DNA from: Kryptolebias marmoratus
Lineage: Eukaryota; Chordata; Actinopteri; Cyprinodontiformes; Rivulidae
DNA: 64,000 bases
Assembly: GCF_001649575.2 (NCBI RefSeq)
Contig: NC_051435.1
Coordinates: forward strand, 4,051,527-4,115,526
Reading direction: 5' to 3'
Shown: piece after piece, positions 50,429 to 62,320 of the stretch
How positions within the stretch are numbered: the stretch's first letter is position 1
How the letters are laid out: each line of letters opens with the position of its first letter
Program-made: the position numbers and the translations under genes
Notes under the pieces: generated by a model
What the model was told of the DNA's origin: nothing
What the model saw: only the letters and a program-made list of their open reading frames with translations
Database searches by the model: none

Positions 50429-50527
50429 ATGGGATGCACGGTGAGCTTCATCTGCTGTGAAGAGGACTTTCTGCAAATGCCTGTTTACCAACATGAGGAT
50501 GAGAAGAAGAAAGTCAGCCTGAGAGAG
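50429..50527 (+). CDS. Possible first coding exon of an unidentified gene
   Basis: ATG at 50429 opens 33 codons that end exactly at GAG|GTAAGA, a strong donor in phase 0. The peptide starts MGCTVSFICC. Gly 2 with Ser 6 fits the N-myristoylation pattern, and Cys 3, 9 and 10 could be palmitoylated, followed by an acidic then a lysine-rich stretch (EDEKKKVSLRE). Such a start suits a peripheral membrane protein. I do not recognise the gene, and no later exons were found before 64000. A competing donor (CACG|GTGAGC at 50441) would make this part intronic. The -3 base is C, so the start context is not ideal. Confidence 0.35.
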
Positions 50528-51365
50528 GTAAGAGGAGTTCAGGAGAGCAGAGTGGGGCTCATGTTTTATATATTTTACTTTAAAGCAGTCAGATGTCCTG
50601 TAATCTCTTAGAGTCAACAGGTCTCCTGACTTTCTGGAGGGGTTTATTTTTTCCTTCTTCTTTTCCTGGAGTTTACGTCTACCTTTTACCTGTTCCTGTT
50701 CAGGGAGATTGGTTGTTGTTGTTGTTTTTGTTGTTGTTGTTGTATAAAACACTAATTCTCATCCAGGGGCGCTGTTAGGATGTTGAAACATTGGGGGCTT
50801 CACCCAGCTAGAAAGATCTAAATTTCCATGCATCATTTTCAAGTTATTTTTTTATTAGAAGATTCATTGTTTTGTTTTTTTTCATGTTTTTTTTAAGACG
50901 TTTCTCTTTTCATAAGACGTGCGTCAAAGTGTTTGTGGAGAAATAAATGCTCCTGAGCTCGCTCAGCCACCGTGCAGAGCTTCTCTCCTGCTTCAGTTTC
51001 CTCTCTGAGCTGGCCTTCTCCTGTTACTGTCTGACAGGTGGACCCTCACAGTCAAACCCTCCACCTGTCCCTGCCCCCCAAGCCGGTCATGCTTGCACCA
51101 CATTAAATAACAGCCTACATTTTTTTATAAATGCTCACATGCTGCAGACTCTCCCTGCAGGTGTCCTGTTTGTGTTTTCAGGCAAACATCATTTAGTTTG
51201 AGAGCCTAATGCCTGATTTGAATAGAACTGCTTTTTTAAGGTTCTTCTGTCTTGAGATCCAAGAATATTCTGAGCCTACATCCACAAATGTCCACTTATA
51301 ATAACAATAATAACCCAACTATCATCCATCAGTTAATGCTACAGTTTTATACGAAGGTCTAGGAG
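50528..51365. other. Noncoding DNA with GTT repeat
   Basis: A TTG/GTT-rich tract lies at about 50712-50742. Nothing else is supported. If the exon at 50429 is real, this is the start of its first intron. Confidence 0.4.
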
Positions 51366-51640
51366 TGCTTGGAGTTCGTGTTGGTGATGACTCTTAGCTA
51401 CTGTCACACTAAGTTTGAGCCTACTAGCTGTAACTTTGTCTGAGTCGCAGGCATTTATGTTTGCAGAAGTTTCTTAACTATGGCTACCATCCTAAATGGG
51501 ATTGACTCTAAAAGTTAATCACTTGTAGATGTTCATCAAATGATTACTTTCTGAGAGTTTCATCAAAATCCGTCTTATACTTTGTAAGATATTTTGCTAA
51601 CGATACAGACAGCTGCACAGACGAGCATTTATCTCAATAA
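51366..51640 (-). repeat. Unclassified interspersed repeat (family A)
   Basis: Minus-strand copy with 'gatgactcttagctact', 'atgattactttctgaga' and 'aagatattttgctaacg'. Confidence 0.6.
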
Positions 51641-52114
51641 ATATGTCTGCAAAAGTGTTCTTCAGTTTGATGCTTTTTAAGAGAGTCCTCGGTGACGTCC
51701 TGTGATGTGGCTTCAGTCTGATCTCCACCTCCACAGCACCGCGTTGTTGCTGTAATGAAGTTTGTTTAGTGACAGGTGATGAAGAATTAATTGTGCCCTT
51801 TTTTACTCTGAAATACCTCTGGGTTCTTTAAACAAACACTACTGTTTTAACTAAAGTGAAACAACTGATGTTTTACTGGAGTTATCTTAAAGATGCTTTC
51901 TGGTTTTTGTTTTGCTTGGGGTGTGCTGACTGAAACCAGAGCTCTGTGTTGTCTTTTATGTGCTTTTTTCAGCCTGTTTGCTGTGCAGTTTTTAACAAGT
52001 TTACAAAGTAAGGTGTATTTTAATTTGTTCTGAAACCAAACAACCAAGTCATCGATTCCTTAAATCTTTTAAAGGACCTGGGATCCCAGTATGTACTTTG
52101 CTGTTTAATTGAAG

Positions 52115-52348
52115 AATCAAGAGGGCTGCCACAGCTTTAAAATAAACAAAATAGCTGTAACCTTTACAGTTGCTAAGCTAAAGTTTGGTAAGGTAGTAGC
52201 AGAGAGTCATTCTCAGTACATACTCTGAGCATGATATTTTGTGATAATGCATGTGATTTTTGTTTTCAGTTTGACCAAATCTGCTTCAGTGCCGTTACTT
52301 TTCAACATAAGATGGTCTTTGTCTGAAACTCATGAAAGGCAGAAATGC

Positions 52349-52350
<2 letters not shown>
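52115..52350 (+). repeat. Unclassified interspersed repeat (family A), interrupted by a TAA microsatellite
   Basis: Plus-strand blocks 'ctgccacagct', 'ggtagtagcagagagtcatt' and 'ttcaacataagatggtct' lead straight into a (TAA)n run at 52350-52400. That run creates an artefactual polyasparagine frame (52241-52780). Confidence 0.6.
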
Positions 52351-52400
<50 letters not shown>

Positions 52401-52403
<3 letters not shown>

Positions 52404-53015
52404 TGAAATGGTTTCTTACAGCAATCAGTGAGGCCCAAATTGGAGAACTTTGTAGCCCAATAAGAATCAGAAAGAAGCCTGGACCCTCATGTAAACACAT
52501 ACAGTCTGACTTTGAACTGGATGAGGGCTTCCCTGTAAGACTCTGCATGGTTGGTCTGGTCCAGTTGTTTTGGTCCAGTGGGAACACGCATGTTGGTAAA
52601 GTGACAGAAAACAGGTTGTTTATTTCGAGATTCTTTATTCCTTCTTTCTGTTTGATTAAATGTGAAAAGCCACACAAGATTTTCTTATATCAAACTTTGC
52701 ATAACACTTCTCAGCTCAAAATAGCAGATTTTAAACCTAGGATGAAAATGTCAGAAGTTGTCTGTCTGAAATATAAATAAATAAACTCACTGAGCAGTGA
52801 TAGTTGAAATACTTGCTGCTGGATTTTCACGTTACAACTAGGCACGGACCGGTTTGAGGTTCTGACTCTATAATAATCTTGACTAAAAATCCCACGGTAT
52901 ATAAAATGCATCAAATGATTTATTTGCTTTTATTTAAAAGAAAACCATTTTTATTTAATTCTAAAGTAATTGTGCCTGTGTTACATGCTCTCTGCTCTTC
53001 ATAACTTATTACCTG
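52401..53015. other. Noncoding DNA, nothing recognised
   Basis: No gene or named element is seen. The open frames here are continuations of the microsatellite frame. Confidence 0.45.
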
Positions 53016-53019
53016 GGTG

Positions 53020-53345
53020 ATTCAGCCTGGATGGATTTTGATGAAACTTTCAGAAACCAATCACAGGATGTGCATCTACAGCTTCTTCACTTTTGGAGTT
53101 AATCCAATTAAAGATGGCCTCCACAGCTAATTGACCTTACCCGACTGGTGTGGTAGTAGCTGAGAGTCATTCACAACAGATGTGACTGGAGGGCAAACCC
53201 TCAGGATATTACATGATGTTACACTTAATGTTATTTTATGTTTGACCAGAACTTCTTCATCACCATCATTTTTCAACATAAAATCATCTCAGTTTAAAAC
53301 TATGCATTGCTTTAAGAACTTGTTAGGCTTTTAATTGTTCTTTTA
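53020..53345 (+). repeat. Unclassified interspersed repeat (family A)
   Basis: A long plus-strand copy: 'ggattttgatgaaactttca', 'aagatggcctccacagcta', 'tggtgtggtagtagctgaga', 'tttgaccagaact' and 'ttcaacataaaatcatctca', in that order. Confidence 0.65.
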
Positions 53346-54552
53346 TACCTTGAAGTATTCGCACCAATGCTTTGCCATTCCTGATGCAGCTCATTATCTC
53401 CGTTTCATGCCTCCCGAATGATTTTCTCCTGTCTGAGTGTCAGACGACAGGTGTAGGGTGGGGCTTTCCCGGGAATTGGAGATTTTTGATAAAGGCATGC
53501 GGTGAACTGAAAGTTACCTGCTGGTCCATATTGCATTCCTGTGAATGCTTCAGCTTCGAGGAACAGTGTGTCCTCTGTGCTGCGTCTCTGGGGGAGGCCT
53601 ATCGTTTCCCTCCAACCTGCCGGCGCTGACCTGCAGAACAAGACCCTCTGTGTGCTCCTCCGTGGGGAGGTGGGCAGTGTGTTGCTTCAGCATATTTAAC
53701 CCCTGTCATCTTACCTTTAATGCCTCTGCACACAGGAATTTAACCCTTGTGGACATTTCTCAAGTTTTATTTGAGAGCTGCGGAGCTGAAAGTGATGAAT
53801 GCTGGAGCTGTTTGAGTGAAAATCTGGACAAAATGTTGCTGAGTTTCTTTCATTTGATTGGTAGAAGATTAAGCTGACTTGAAGATAAAGATTTACTTCA
53901 TCTGAATCCATGGAGCGTGATCGTAATCTCACTTGTAGTTGTGTATCTTGATGTGTTAAAGCCAGCACACACATACTCTAGTCCTTAAAGGTATTTAAAG
54001 GACTTTAAATTCTTTCATTTTTGTTTTTGGCATATCAATGTTACTGGATGGTAAATGCTTCAAAATAAAACATTAGCATTGTTGAAGACATGCAGCCAAG
54101 ATCAAACTTTACATTCACGGGTAAAATAAAACTGATTACAACATCTTGTGACATCACACATAACCTAATTTTCAAGGTTTGACCTTAATGGCAATATACT
54201 TCCATTTTTCCATCAGTCATTATCAGTGCAACAAGTGACAATTCAATATATATATTTTAGTTTTGAGGGGAAGGTCTCCGTACAACTGTAAGTCAGATAC
54301 TGTACTTATCGACAAAAAACATTGTAAGTCACTGATTTCGGATGACTTAAATTGTGGAGTTACTCAACCTTTTACAAGAAATAAACCAGATCTGTGCGAG
54401 CTGCGCCAAGCTAGTTTTAGGAAGTACAGTTTTAGAACAAATCTTCTTTTTCACACAAGTTTCACTAAAAATTGTTGCTAATTTAACAAACAAATCTCAC
54501 AGATTTTTACAGACAAATTAGTCACAGCATTGTTCCACAGCCGCTCAGCAGG
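53346..54552. other. Noncoding DNA, nothing recognised
   Basis: The 110-residue open frame at 53545-53877 has no domain and no splice support. No RNA gene is seen. Confidence 0.45.
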
Positions 54553-54607
54553 GGGACGTCTGTGGGACGTCTGTGGGACGTCTGTGGGACGTCTGTGGGA
54601 CGTCTGT
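54553..54607. repeat. 11-bp minisatellite, five perfect units
   Basis: GGGACGTCTGT is repeated five times head to tail without a mismatch. Each unit contains the palindrome GACGTC. It gives a small CpG-bearing patch in AT-rich DNA. Confidence 0.97.
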
Positions 54608-56175
54608 GGCGCTGGATGAGATGGACTGGGCACAATCAGGATGTATTTGGGTTTTGATTTGAATTCTATGCCCATTTACAGATCAAACTGCTTTAGAAGT
54701 GTAAATTAAACTAGTTGAAGTACAAAAAATTGTCCTAATTTATAATCATGCAAGGTGTAACTCCATGACACTATAGTTTTGTACCATTTAATGCAATTGA
54801 AACTGCTGTTTGTACCACATTATTTTTAAACCTGTCAAATGTTTTGTGATAAAAGCGTCACACCTAAAAATCCAGAGCTATTTGGGATGAGATATCAAAG
54901 GTTTTTGTGAAAACTTCCCTTGTAATTTAGACATGATAAATATGTTAATCTTAAGCCCACAGCCGACATGGTCTTGGGGGGTGGTATGTATTTGCTTTGG
55001 GAGTCTAACTTTGCCTTTGTGGTTGGAGGATATGAGAATCGGAAGAGCGGATATTTCTTCCCCAAACAGCCTTTCAGGACAGCACCGAATCAGTGATGCA
55101 TAACATCGCCCGCAAAGCCTCTGGAACAAGAAGATAAAAGGATACAAAAGCGGTTCATTGAGCTTTTTAAAGTGACTTTAATTCACTTGGCATAGCACCG
55201 TGGATAGAATGACAGATTAAGGCACAGAGCAACTGTATCCCCCCCCTTTATTTTTATTTTTTTTGTTTGTAAATGTAAATCAGAGAATGTCCTTCCACCT
55301 CAGCCTGAGACCTCGTGGCATCAGAGCTACATAATACTCTGTTTAACCGTCCAGCATTCAGTTCCTGTAGCTTTGTGTGCCTGTGAAAGTGGCTTTTATT
55401 CTTCAGTTTTGTTGATATTTCTCCTTGTGTGGGAGGGATTTTCTTGTCTTCTGTCTAATACTTGGCAAGTCGATGAAGCATTTGCTCTTAGCAACGTTGA
55501 ACCCCCCCCCTACCCGAAGTCTTGGGGCTTTTGTTGCCATTCACCGCACTTCTGAATGATGGACAGGGTGTTCAGCTTTCGCAGATTTCATCCCTTTTCC
55601 CTGAAAATGTGTGTTTTGTTGACATGTGGCTCCTGTCTTCTCCTTGGGTCTTGTTCAGCAAAGTCAAACTCCACTGAGCTCCGAGGGTAATTACTGTGAC
55701 AGTGGAGAAGACGTTAGGGCAATCATGCTCTCATCATCAGGAGAATGTTTTTTTTCTTTGGGGATGTAATAAATCTCCCCTTTTGACATGCTGCATTTAG
55801 TCTGAATACACCCAGGAAGAAAGACCCCAGTTTTTTTTTCTCTCTCTCTTCACTTTGCAGCAAGCCCTGTAACAAGCCGAGACAAATCATTGTTGCCTCT
55901 TCGCCCTCACTGTTTTCTCAAAAGATAGGTTTACACACTGACACATTCCACTGGAGAAGAATTTCATAGGTATTTACACTGGAATGTGGCTTTTTATTGG
56001 ACTGTGAGAGACATTATAAAACAGATTCATAAAGTGTCTAATGAACCATAACTATTAAAGGAATGGATTTAATAAAACTGTGTAGGGAATTTTCAAACCA
56101 ATGAAACTGTAAACAGACCTTGAGTTTGGCTAATTTTAGCTTTTTACAACACCATGCTTCTTTAGTAAGTGATAA

Positions 56176-56206
<31 letters not shown>

Positions 56207-56220
56207 TTTGTCTGTCAGCA
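54608..56220. other. Noncoding DNA, possible conserved stretch
   Basis: No gene is supported. The stretch at about 54940-55930 is less AT-rich and free of family A copies, so it is a candidate for conserved noncoding DNA. A (GT)n run lies at 56179-56206. Confidence 0.35.
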
Positions 56221-57375
56221 GATCTGAATCTCATACACCCCTGGGCAGATTTTAATGAAACTTTCAGAAAGTAATCATTAGATGTTCATCTGCAACTGAT
56301 AAATGGTTGGAGTCATCCCAATTCATGATGGCCACCACAGCAATGCAACTCTAGCAAACACAGAAATGGTTATAACTCAGCTATTTTATAGATATTGAGC
56401 TTAAATCTAATGTGGTAGTAGCTGAGAGTCATTTACAAGGCAAGCTTTGAGCCTTAACTGTCTGAAATCTATTTTCAAATATTGGTCTCAACTCTGTCTG
56501 TCAACAAAATATTTCTTAAACCAGTGGACAAATTTTAATGAAAATGTCCTGGTCTTAAAACCAATGTGATGATAAATAATATAAAAATAAAATTGGCCCA
56601 AATCTGATAAAAACTGACCTGAGGTGGGTATGATGTGAGCAGAGGTGGACAAGAAGCTGTGAATGGCCGAGAAGACAGTTTTGCAACTTGTTCACATAAG
56701 AATAGGATGTGAATTTAAAAAAAAAAAATTGGTTCAAAATTCAGCCGCACGGCTTGTTGGTTATTTGGTTGCAAACACTGAGAATTCAGAGTCACCAACT
56801 GGCCTCTAACAGTTGGTTAATCAACCTAAGCAAACACAAAAAATGCTTTTAACTAGAGCTGAATGATATTAGAAAAACTTTTGATGTGCAATAATATTAT
56901 TTAATATTTCAGTGACTATACTGGTTATGAAAAATGCACATTTTCCCTTTTTCCTCTTCTATCATCACTGTCAGCAGGTCAGCAGGAGTCTGTTGGACTG
57001 CTCAAAAACCTTATTAGCATGCAGAACATGAATGCATGGTATTTTATTTAATATTGTTATTGCGCTCATTGATATTAACATGCTGATGATAAATTTCATT
57101 TATTGTGTAGCCCCACTTATAACTCCAACACCTTCACAGATATTGAGCTATAATTTGGTGTAGTAGTATCTGTAGTAGTAACTCATCCTTAACATATACT
57201 CGGAGTGTTAACAGATCTTGCAAGATCTCATGATGTCACATGAGGTCGTGCAGAACGTCATTTACAAGGTGTGACCAAAACAGTTATAACTCCATCATGT
57301 CTCATCATAGATGATCTCAGTTTAAAAGTCTAAAAGAAACCTGGCAGGAGATATGCATTCCTTTTTAATTATTCA
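56221..57375 (+). repeat. Two family A interspersed repeats
   Basis: Plus-strand copies at about 56225-56480 ('gaaactttcagaaagtaatc', 'gtggtagtagctgagagtca') and about 57110-57370 ('cagatattgagctataattt', 'gatgatctcagtttaaaag', 'ggagatatgcattcc'). Between them, about 56560-57100, nothing is recognised. Confidence 0.6.
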
Positions 57376-57869
57376 TGTTTCTGCACAGATGCAGCTTTAC
57401 TTTGTGCTGCACGACAGCCCTGCATGTCTCTAAATGTGACCCAGGAGCAGTTGGTCGCTCTGTAAAGAAGCTTGTCCAGCTGGTATTTATTAAACTGGAG
57501 GAGCTCAGTAACTTTCTATAAATGTCAAAGAAGAAAAAGAATAAAGCCACACGTGTCCCTGACCTGATCCCGATTAATGAGAGAGACTGTGTCCCACCCT
57601 GTGCACCAGGCCAAGGAATCTTTCATTAAATCACTCTCTCGGACACAGCACGACATGTGTAGCACGTGCTCAGAGTCCTGCAGGCACAGCTCCTACATGC
57701 CTCACATTTATATCATGTTTTCAGTTTGTTTAACTCCAATGACCTGTGTGCGCTGCAGCTGAAAACATACGGGTTTGATATAATCTGTTGCAGATTATGT
57801 TTCATGTCAAATGATTGGAATTTGTATACAAACTCGCTGCATGTGTTTTTCATTTTTAGCTGGCTTTCT
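57376..57869. other. Noncoding DNA, nothing recognised
   Basis: GC-balanced stretch without family A blocks. The two overlapping open frames at 57577-57878 show no domain. Confidence 0.35.
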
Positions 57870-58240
57870 TGTTATTGACCACCACCGAAGGCAAAGCAGC
57901 AATAATGTTTTGGTGTGTTAGTGTTGTTTGCCTGTAGTGTTAAGAAAATAAATCACAAACCATGGGATGGATTTGAATGGAACTCTTGAAGTACTCACTG
58001 AATAAGTCTACAGCTCATTAACAAACTCTTAACAGTTGAATTGATGGGATATATAGCTATTTTAAATGGTTTTTACCCAGTCAGTTTAACAGATATTGAG
58101 CTAAATGTAGGGGTGGTAGTAGCTGAGTCATCTGCAACACTTACTTCAAGAGCTTACAGATTGCATCAGATCTATATGTAAAACTTTGGCTAATTTGGGC
58201 AATCCTTCAAGGCATGCTAGGCTTGTATTTTTTCTGTTTG
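57870..58240 (+). repeat. Unclassified interspersed repeat (family A)
   Basis: Plus-strand copy, diverged: 'gtgttaagaaaataaatcac', 'cagatattgagctaaatg' and 'ggtggtagtagctgagtcat'. Confidence 0.55.
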
Positions 58241-59035
58241 CACTGTTCTTTAATTAGGATTGTAAATGATATTTAACTGTAGTGGCAGCTCCACACTGTT
58301 TAATGGTCTTTATCTTAAAGATTGGCCTTCTGTTTTTAGAAGTCATGTATTTAACTGTTGAGTAATGAGATAAAGTTGCTTCATTGGCTGCATTATCAGT
58401 GAACAGCTCACTTCCCTGCAGCACTGCTACTTATCTGTACTCTGGATACACTTTCCTGCACTTTCACTTTGCAACACGTTCCTCACATCTTTGTCATTTG
58501 ATGCAGTCCTCTCATATTACTGCTAATCTCTAATGTAGCCAGGCTTTTAACACATGTGCATTCTTAAAATTGGACGCAGAGATTAGCACTTGGCATGTCG
58601 GGTTGTTTTATTAGCAGTGGGTAGTTGTCTAAAAATGACCTAAATTAGTTTTGATCTTCTTTGGCTAATGTAAGAACATTTTAGCTCAGTTTTGCCTCTC
58701 AACGATCTGTCTGCATTCTGTTTTAGAATATGATTGCGTCCATCATGTGATGAAACACAGCATTGATACCAAAACTTAGCTTGTTTTGTCAATTGCTGAG
58801 ATTTTTGACTGATTTTTAAAACTAAGATGAAGAATGCCATTTTAAAAAGGCTGAAGTGAAACAAAGTGCAACAGGTCTGTTTAAATCAGATGTTGAATAT
58901 CATCACTGGCAGCACTCTAAAAAAAGCAAAAAAACATGACCCCCTCCCCTCCTACACTACTATAGATCTAATGATCAATAGATATCTTGGTATTTTTTTA
59001 GTTATTTTGGCAGAAATTTCAACATTTCTGACAGA
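58241..59035. other. Noncoding DNA, nothing recognised
   Basis: No gene, RNA gene or named element is seen. Confidence 0.4.
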
Positions 59036-59039
59036 TGTC

Positions 59040-59560
59040 CCCTGGGTTCACCATAGTTTCTGTAGCATTTTTCAAGGGAATGCATATTGCCCACTGCCAG
59101 AGTTTCAAACTAAAATCATTTTATGTTGAGGTATGACAGGCTTGCAGCCATTCTGGTCAATTAAGATGTTATGCTTGATGGGTGTGGCCTTTTTATGTCA
59201 AAGTTTCAGACTAATAACATTTTATGATGAGAAGGGACTGAGTTATCACCAATTTATTCAAGCCTTAAAATAATGTTTTGCACAGTCTCATACATTTTTA
59301 TGAGATCTCACAAGATGTGTTAGCTCTGAGTATTGATTGATGAGGACTCTCAGCTACTACCATATCAAATTTTGGCTCCATCTATAAAATTATCTGCGTT
59401 AAATGCATTTTTGTGTCTTGAATTGGACTGACTCCAAACGTTAATCAGTTGTAGACGTACAATCATTGATTAGTTTTGCAAGATTCATTGAAATTGGTCT
59501 AGTAGTTCATGAGGGGTTTTGGTAACAGATACATGAGCGCGCACACACAAACATTAATAG
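59040..59560 (-). repeat. Unclassified interspersed repeat (family A)
   Basis: Minus-strand copy nearly spanning the family: 'gcatattgcccactgcc', 'gactctcagctactaccata', 'gttaatcagttgtagacgta' and 'agtagttcatgaggggtttt'. Confidence 0.6.
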
Positions 59561-60750
59561 ATGTTCTTTAATCTTAAGCTGATTTTGGGGGGGTTGGTGG
59601 CAGGGAGTGATGGAAGTTTAATTATCGTAACGCTTAAGAGAAATTGTACAAAGTATTTTTTTTTTTAAACTAAATTCCAGAGAAAACTTGAATTAAAGTT
59701 ACTCAGTGCGAAGTATGNGGGGGGGGGGAGAATGCTATCCTGGGATATATATCAAAAGGTGCAGTTTGAGAGAATTTATTTTTAGGCTCTTCAGCTGTTT
59801 CTGTAGGTAAACAAACATGTAAAAATGGCAGCATGCACAAATTTTACTCAAAGTTTATATTTAAGGACACATTAATCATTGATATGAGGAAAAAGATTGA
59901 GTGTTTTTTTTGTTTCTTACTTAGGCAATTAAATCTCAGTACGTCCAAGTACAACAGTTTAATCAAGTAGATGTCGCTGAGAATCAGTTTGAACCATTTT
60001 TACTGCATGTCTCACTTCCTAATTTATGTTATTTATGGCAGATGGTAAATACCACAGATGGGATGCTTCATTTTGACATAATTTTTGCTCTTCCTGTCAG
60101 AACTCATGTTGGCCTCGCTCCCAGCAGTATTCACTCGAGCCTGTGAAGTTTTTACCACATGATGTCAGAGCCCAGCCTCACGTTTGAACTCCCCGAGAGC
60201 TTTTATCTGCTGATGGACACCATGTGACTCTGTTTGCTTGATGCCTGGGTGGGTCTCTGTCCTTCTGTCCCCAGTCAAACTGAAAGAAGAAGGAAGACGA
60301 GCTGTAAACACGGGATGCATTCCTCCTGTCAGACTGTAGACTAAACAAACACAAAGATGCGTTTTATCAGTTTTTCTAAAGAGCTTCAAAGTGGAGGTTG
60401 GTGATTGGAGCGAAACTGAGCTTTTTAACCAGCAGATGGGGACATTGCCATTTATTTTTCTTGACTTTAAACTGTGATTTTTCACACATTTGCACACAAA
60501 TGGCCAGGATTTAAAAAAAGAAAAGTGCTTAATGTGTCAGAGGGTTATTTTTGTGAAGTCTGTGTGTGGGATAGCTCTGCATGGAATAACAAAATGCTTG
60601 ATTGGAACTGTTTAGGTACACTTCCATGGAATTTGATATATTTTGTGATTCTGGATTTTGAAAGATGCACAGGAATGCCCCAGCTTTTCAACAACAATAA
60701 CAATAAAATATAAAGCAAACTAAAACCTGTTTTTAGGATTAAGGATGGCA
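59561..60750. other. Noncoding DNA with an assembly ambiguity
   Basis: A G-run at 59719-59728 is preceded by the only ambiguous base I noticed in the window (N at 59718), probably a homopolymer sequencing problem. No gene is supported. The minus-strand open frame at 60165-60497 has no domain. Confidence 0.45.
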
Positions 60751-60751
60751 A

Positions 60752-60752
60752 G

Positions 60753-60814
<62 letters not shown>
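60752..60814. repeat. Poly(A) followed by a TA microsatellite
   Basis: About 18 A residues run directly into about 23 TA units, ending at 60814. Such pairs often mark the 3' tail of a retroposed sequence, but no element is recognised beside it. Confidence 0.95.
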
Positions 60815-60816
<2 letters not shown>

Positions 60817-60839
60817 CAGTAAATAGAAAAATGTCTGAC

Positions 60840-61435
60840 CTAGCAAGTTTTACAGATAATGAGTTAACATTTGGTGTGGTAGTAGTTGAGAGCCATATTC
60901 AACTTATACTCTGAGCACTAACAGATCATGTGTGTAAAACTTTGCCATTAGCGATTGAAACCAACTGTTTCTGTCTGTTAGCAAAACATCTCATGAACCA
61001 CTGGAGGTTCCACTGCAAAAATCTCTAGAACTGAGTCAATTTTACCAATATTGAGCTAAAATTTGGTGTGGTATTACTTTTTATAGGCACTGTACATCTA
61101 CAACTGATTACATTTTGAAGTTGACCCAATTTAAGATGGCCACCACATCTGATCAGCCTTAGCCAACACAACAATGTCTGTATCTCAGTCAGTTTTACAG
61201 ATATTCTGTGAAATTTTGGTGTGGCAGTAGTTGTGAGTCATTCACAACATATACTCCAAGCACTAACAGATCCTGTAAGTTCTCACAATAACTCATGGGA
61301 TCACGTATAACATAAGTTGTAAAGTTTGACCAAAACTTCAATAAATGAAAAACCTTTAGTTTAAATGTCTGGCATGAAAGGTAGTGGGTGATATGGATTC
61401 CTTCGAGGAATGTTAGGCCTTTAATGTCCTCGCAG
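60840..61435 (+). repeat. Family A interspersed repeat, partly duplicated in tandem
   Basis: The block 'tttggtgtggtagtagttga' at 60872 recurs in varied form at 61060 and 61212. The 'gttagcaaaacatctcatga' head at about 60980 lies between them. So two copies, one truncated, sit end to end. The minus-strand 169-residue open frame at 61195-61704 overlaps this repeat and is not called. Confidence 0.6.
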
Positions 61436-62085
61436 CAATTAATGAGTCCAATGTAAACACTGTTGACAGCTTCCATGTGGCACCGATGGCTGCGAGATGC
61501 AACGCAGCTCTCCTGCAACAAGGTTCGTTTCTGAAAAGTTAATTTAATTAAAGCAGACAAAGGGGCCGACGGCACCAGTAAAATTTGGGTGAAATGTGAA
61601 GCCATGCGATGGACACACACGCAGTCTTGTGGCCAGTCAGGCGTGATTTTGTATTTGCATAATTCCTGGCTGCCAGGCGGGCTCGCCGTTTCCATGGGTT
61701 CCACTGGGTGCTGGGAAGAAATGTGGTCCAGTGTTCAGTGGGTGTATCTGGTGTAAAGCTGCCAGGCGGGGTTTCCTTACCACCACCACACACACAGACA
61801 GACAACATGCACACATTTATGGGATGGCTGCACTTGTAAAAACGTCCTCCTTTTTAAAGCTATAAATCCTCACCTTAACCCAGTTTTTACTTTTTTAAGC
61901 TTTATTCAAGTTCTTTAACTTGAATTTAATTCCAGTAAGAGCTGTAAGAGTTAATAAAACTGCTGCAGTAACACAAGCCAGTTAGTTTAAAGAAATGCTG
62001 TTCTGTTAGTCTTGATTCAACTCTTATTTATTTAGACTTTCTCCAAGCAGCCTGGTTTAATGTTTCTCGCCTGCTGCCAAAGTCA
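61436..62085. other. Noncoding DNA, nothing recognised
   Basis: The long minus-strand open frame that covers part of this stretch begins in unrecognised DNA and runs into a repeat. It has no domain, signal peptide or splice context. Confidence 0.4.
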
Positions 62086-62089
62086 AAAG

Positions 62090-62320
62090 GGCAATAATGT
62101 TTTTACTTGTGTGTTTGCCTGCTGGGTTAGCAAAATATCTCATGATCCAATCATGGATAAATTTGAACCAAATCAATAAGTAAGCAAGCAGTGGATGTTA
62201 CGCTACAACATTTGGACATTTGGAGTCAACTCAGTTTAAGATGGCTGCCACAGCTAATAGGTCTTGGTCTTTACAGATACTGAGTTAAAATCTGGTGTGA
62301 TTAAGTCAGTCTGCAGCTCT
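62090..62320 (+). repeat. Unclassified interspersed repeat (family A)
   Basis: Plus-strand copy: 'gttagcaaaatatctcatga', 'aagatggctgccacagctaa' and 'tgagttaaaatctggtgtga'. Confidence 0.6.

Noticed and set aside
52241..52780. 179-residue frame with a polyasparagine run
   Set aside because: Translation of a TAA microsatellite inside a repeat, not a protein.
61195..61704. Minus-strand 169-residue open frame
   Set aside because: About half of it is the reverse of a family A repeat, and it has no signal peptide, domain or splice context.
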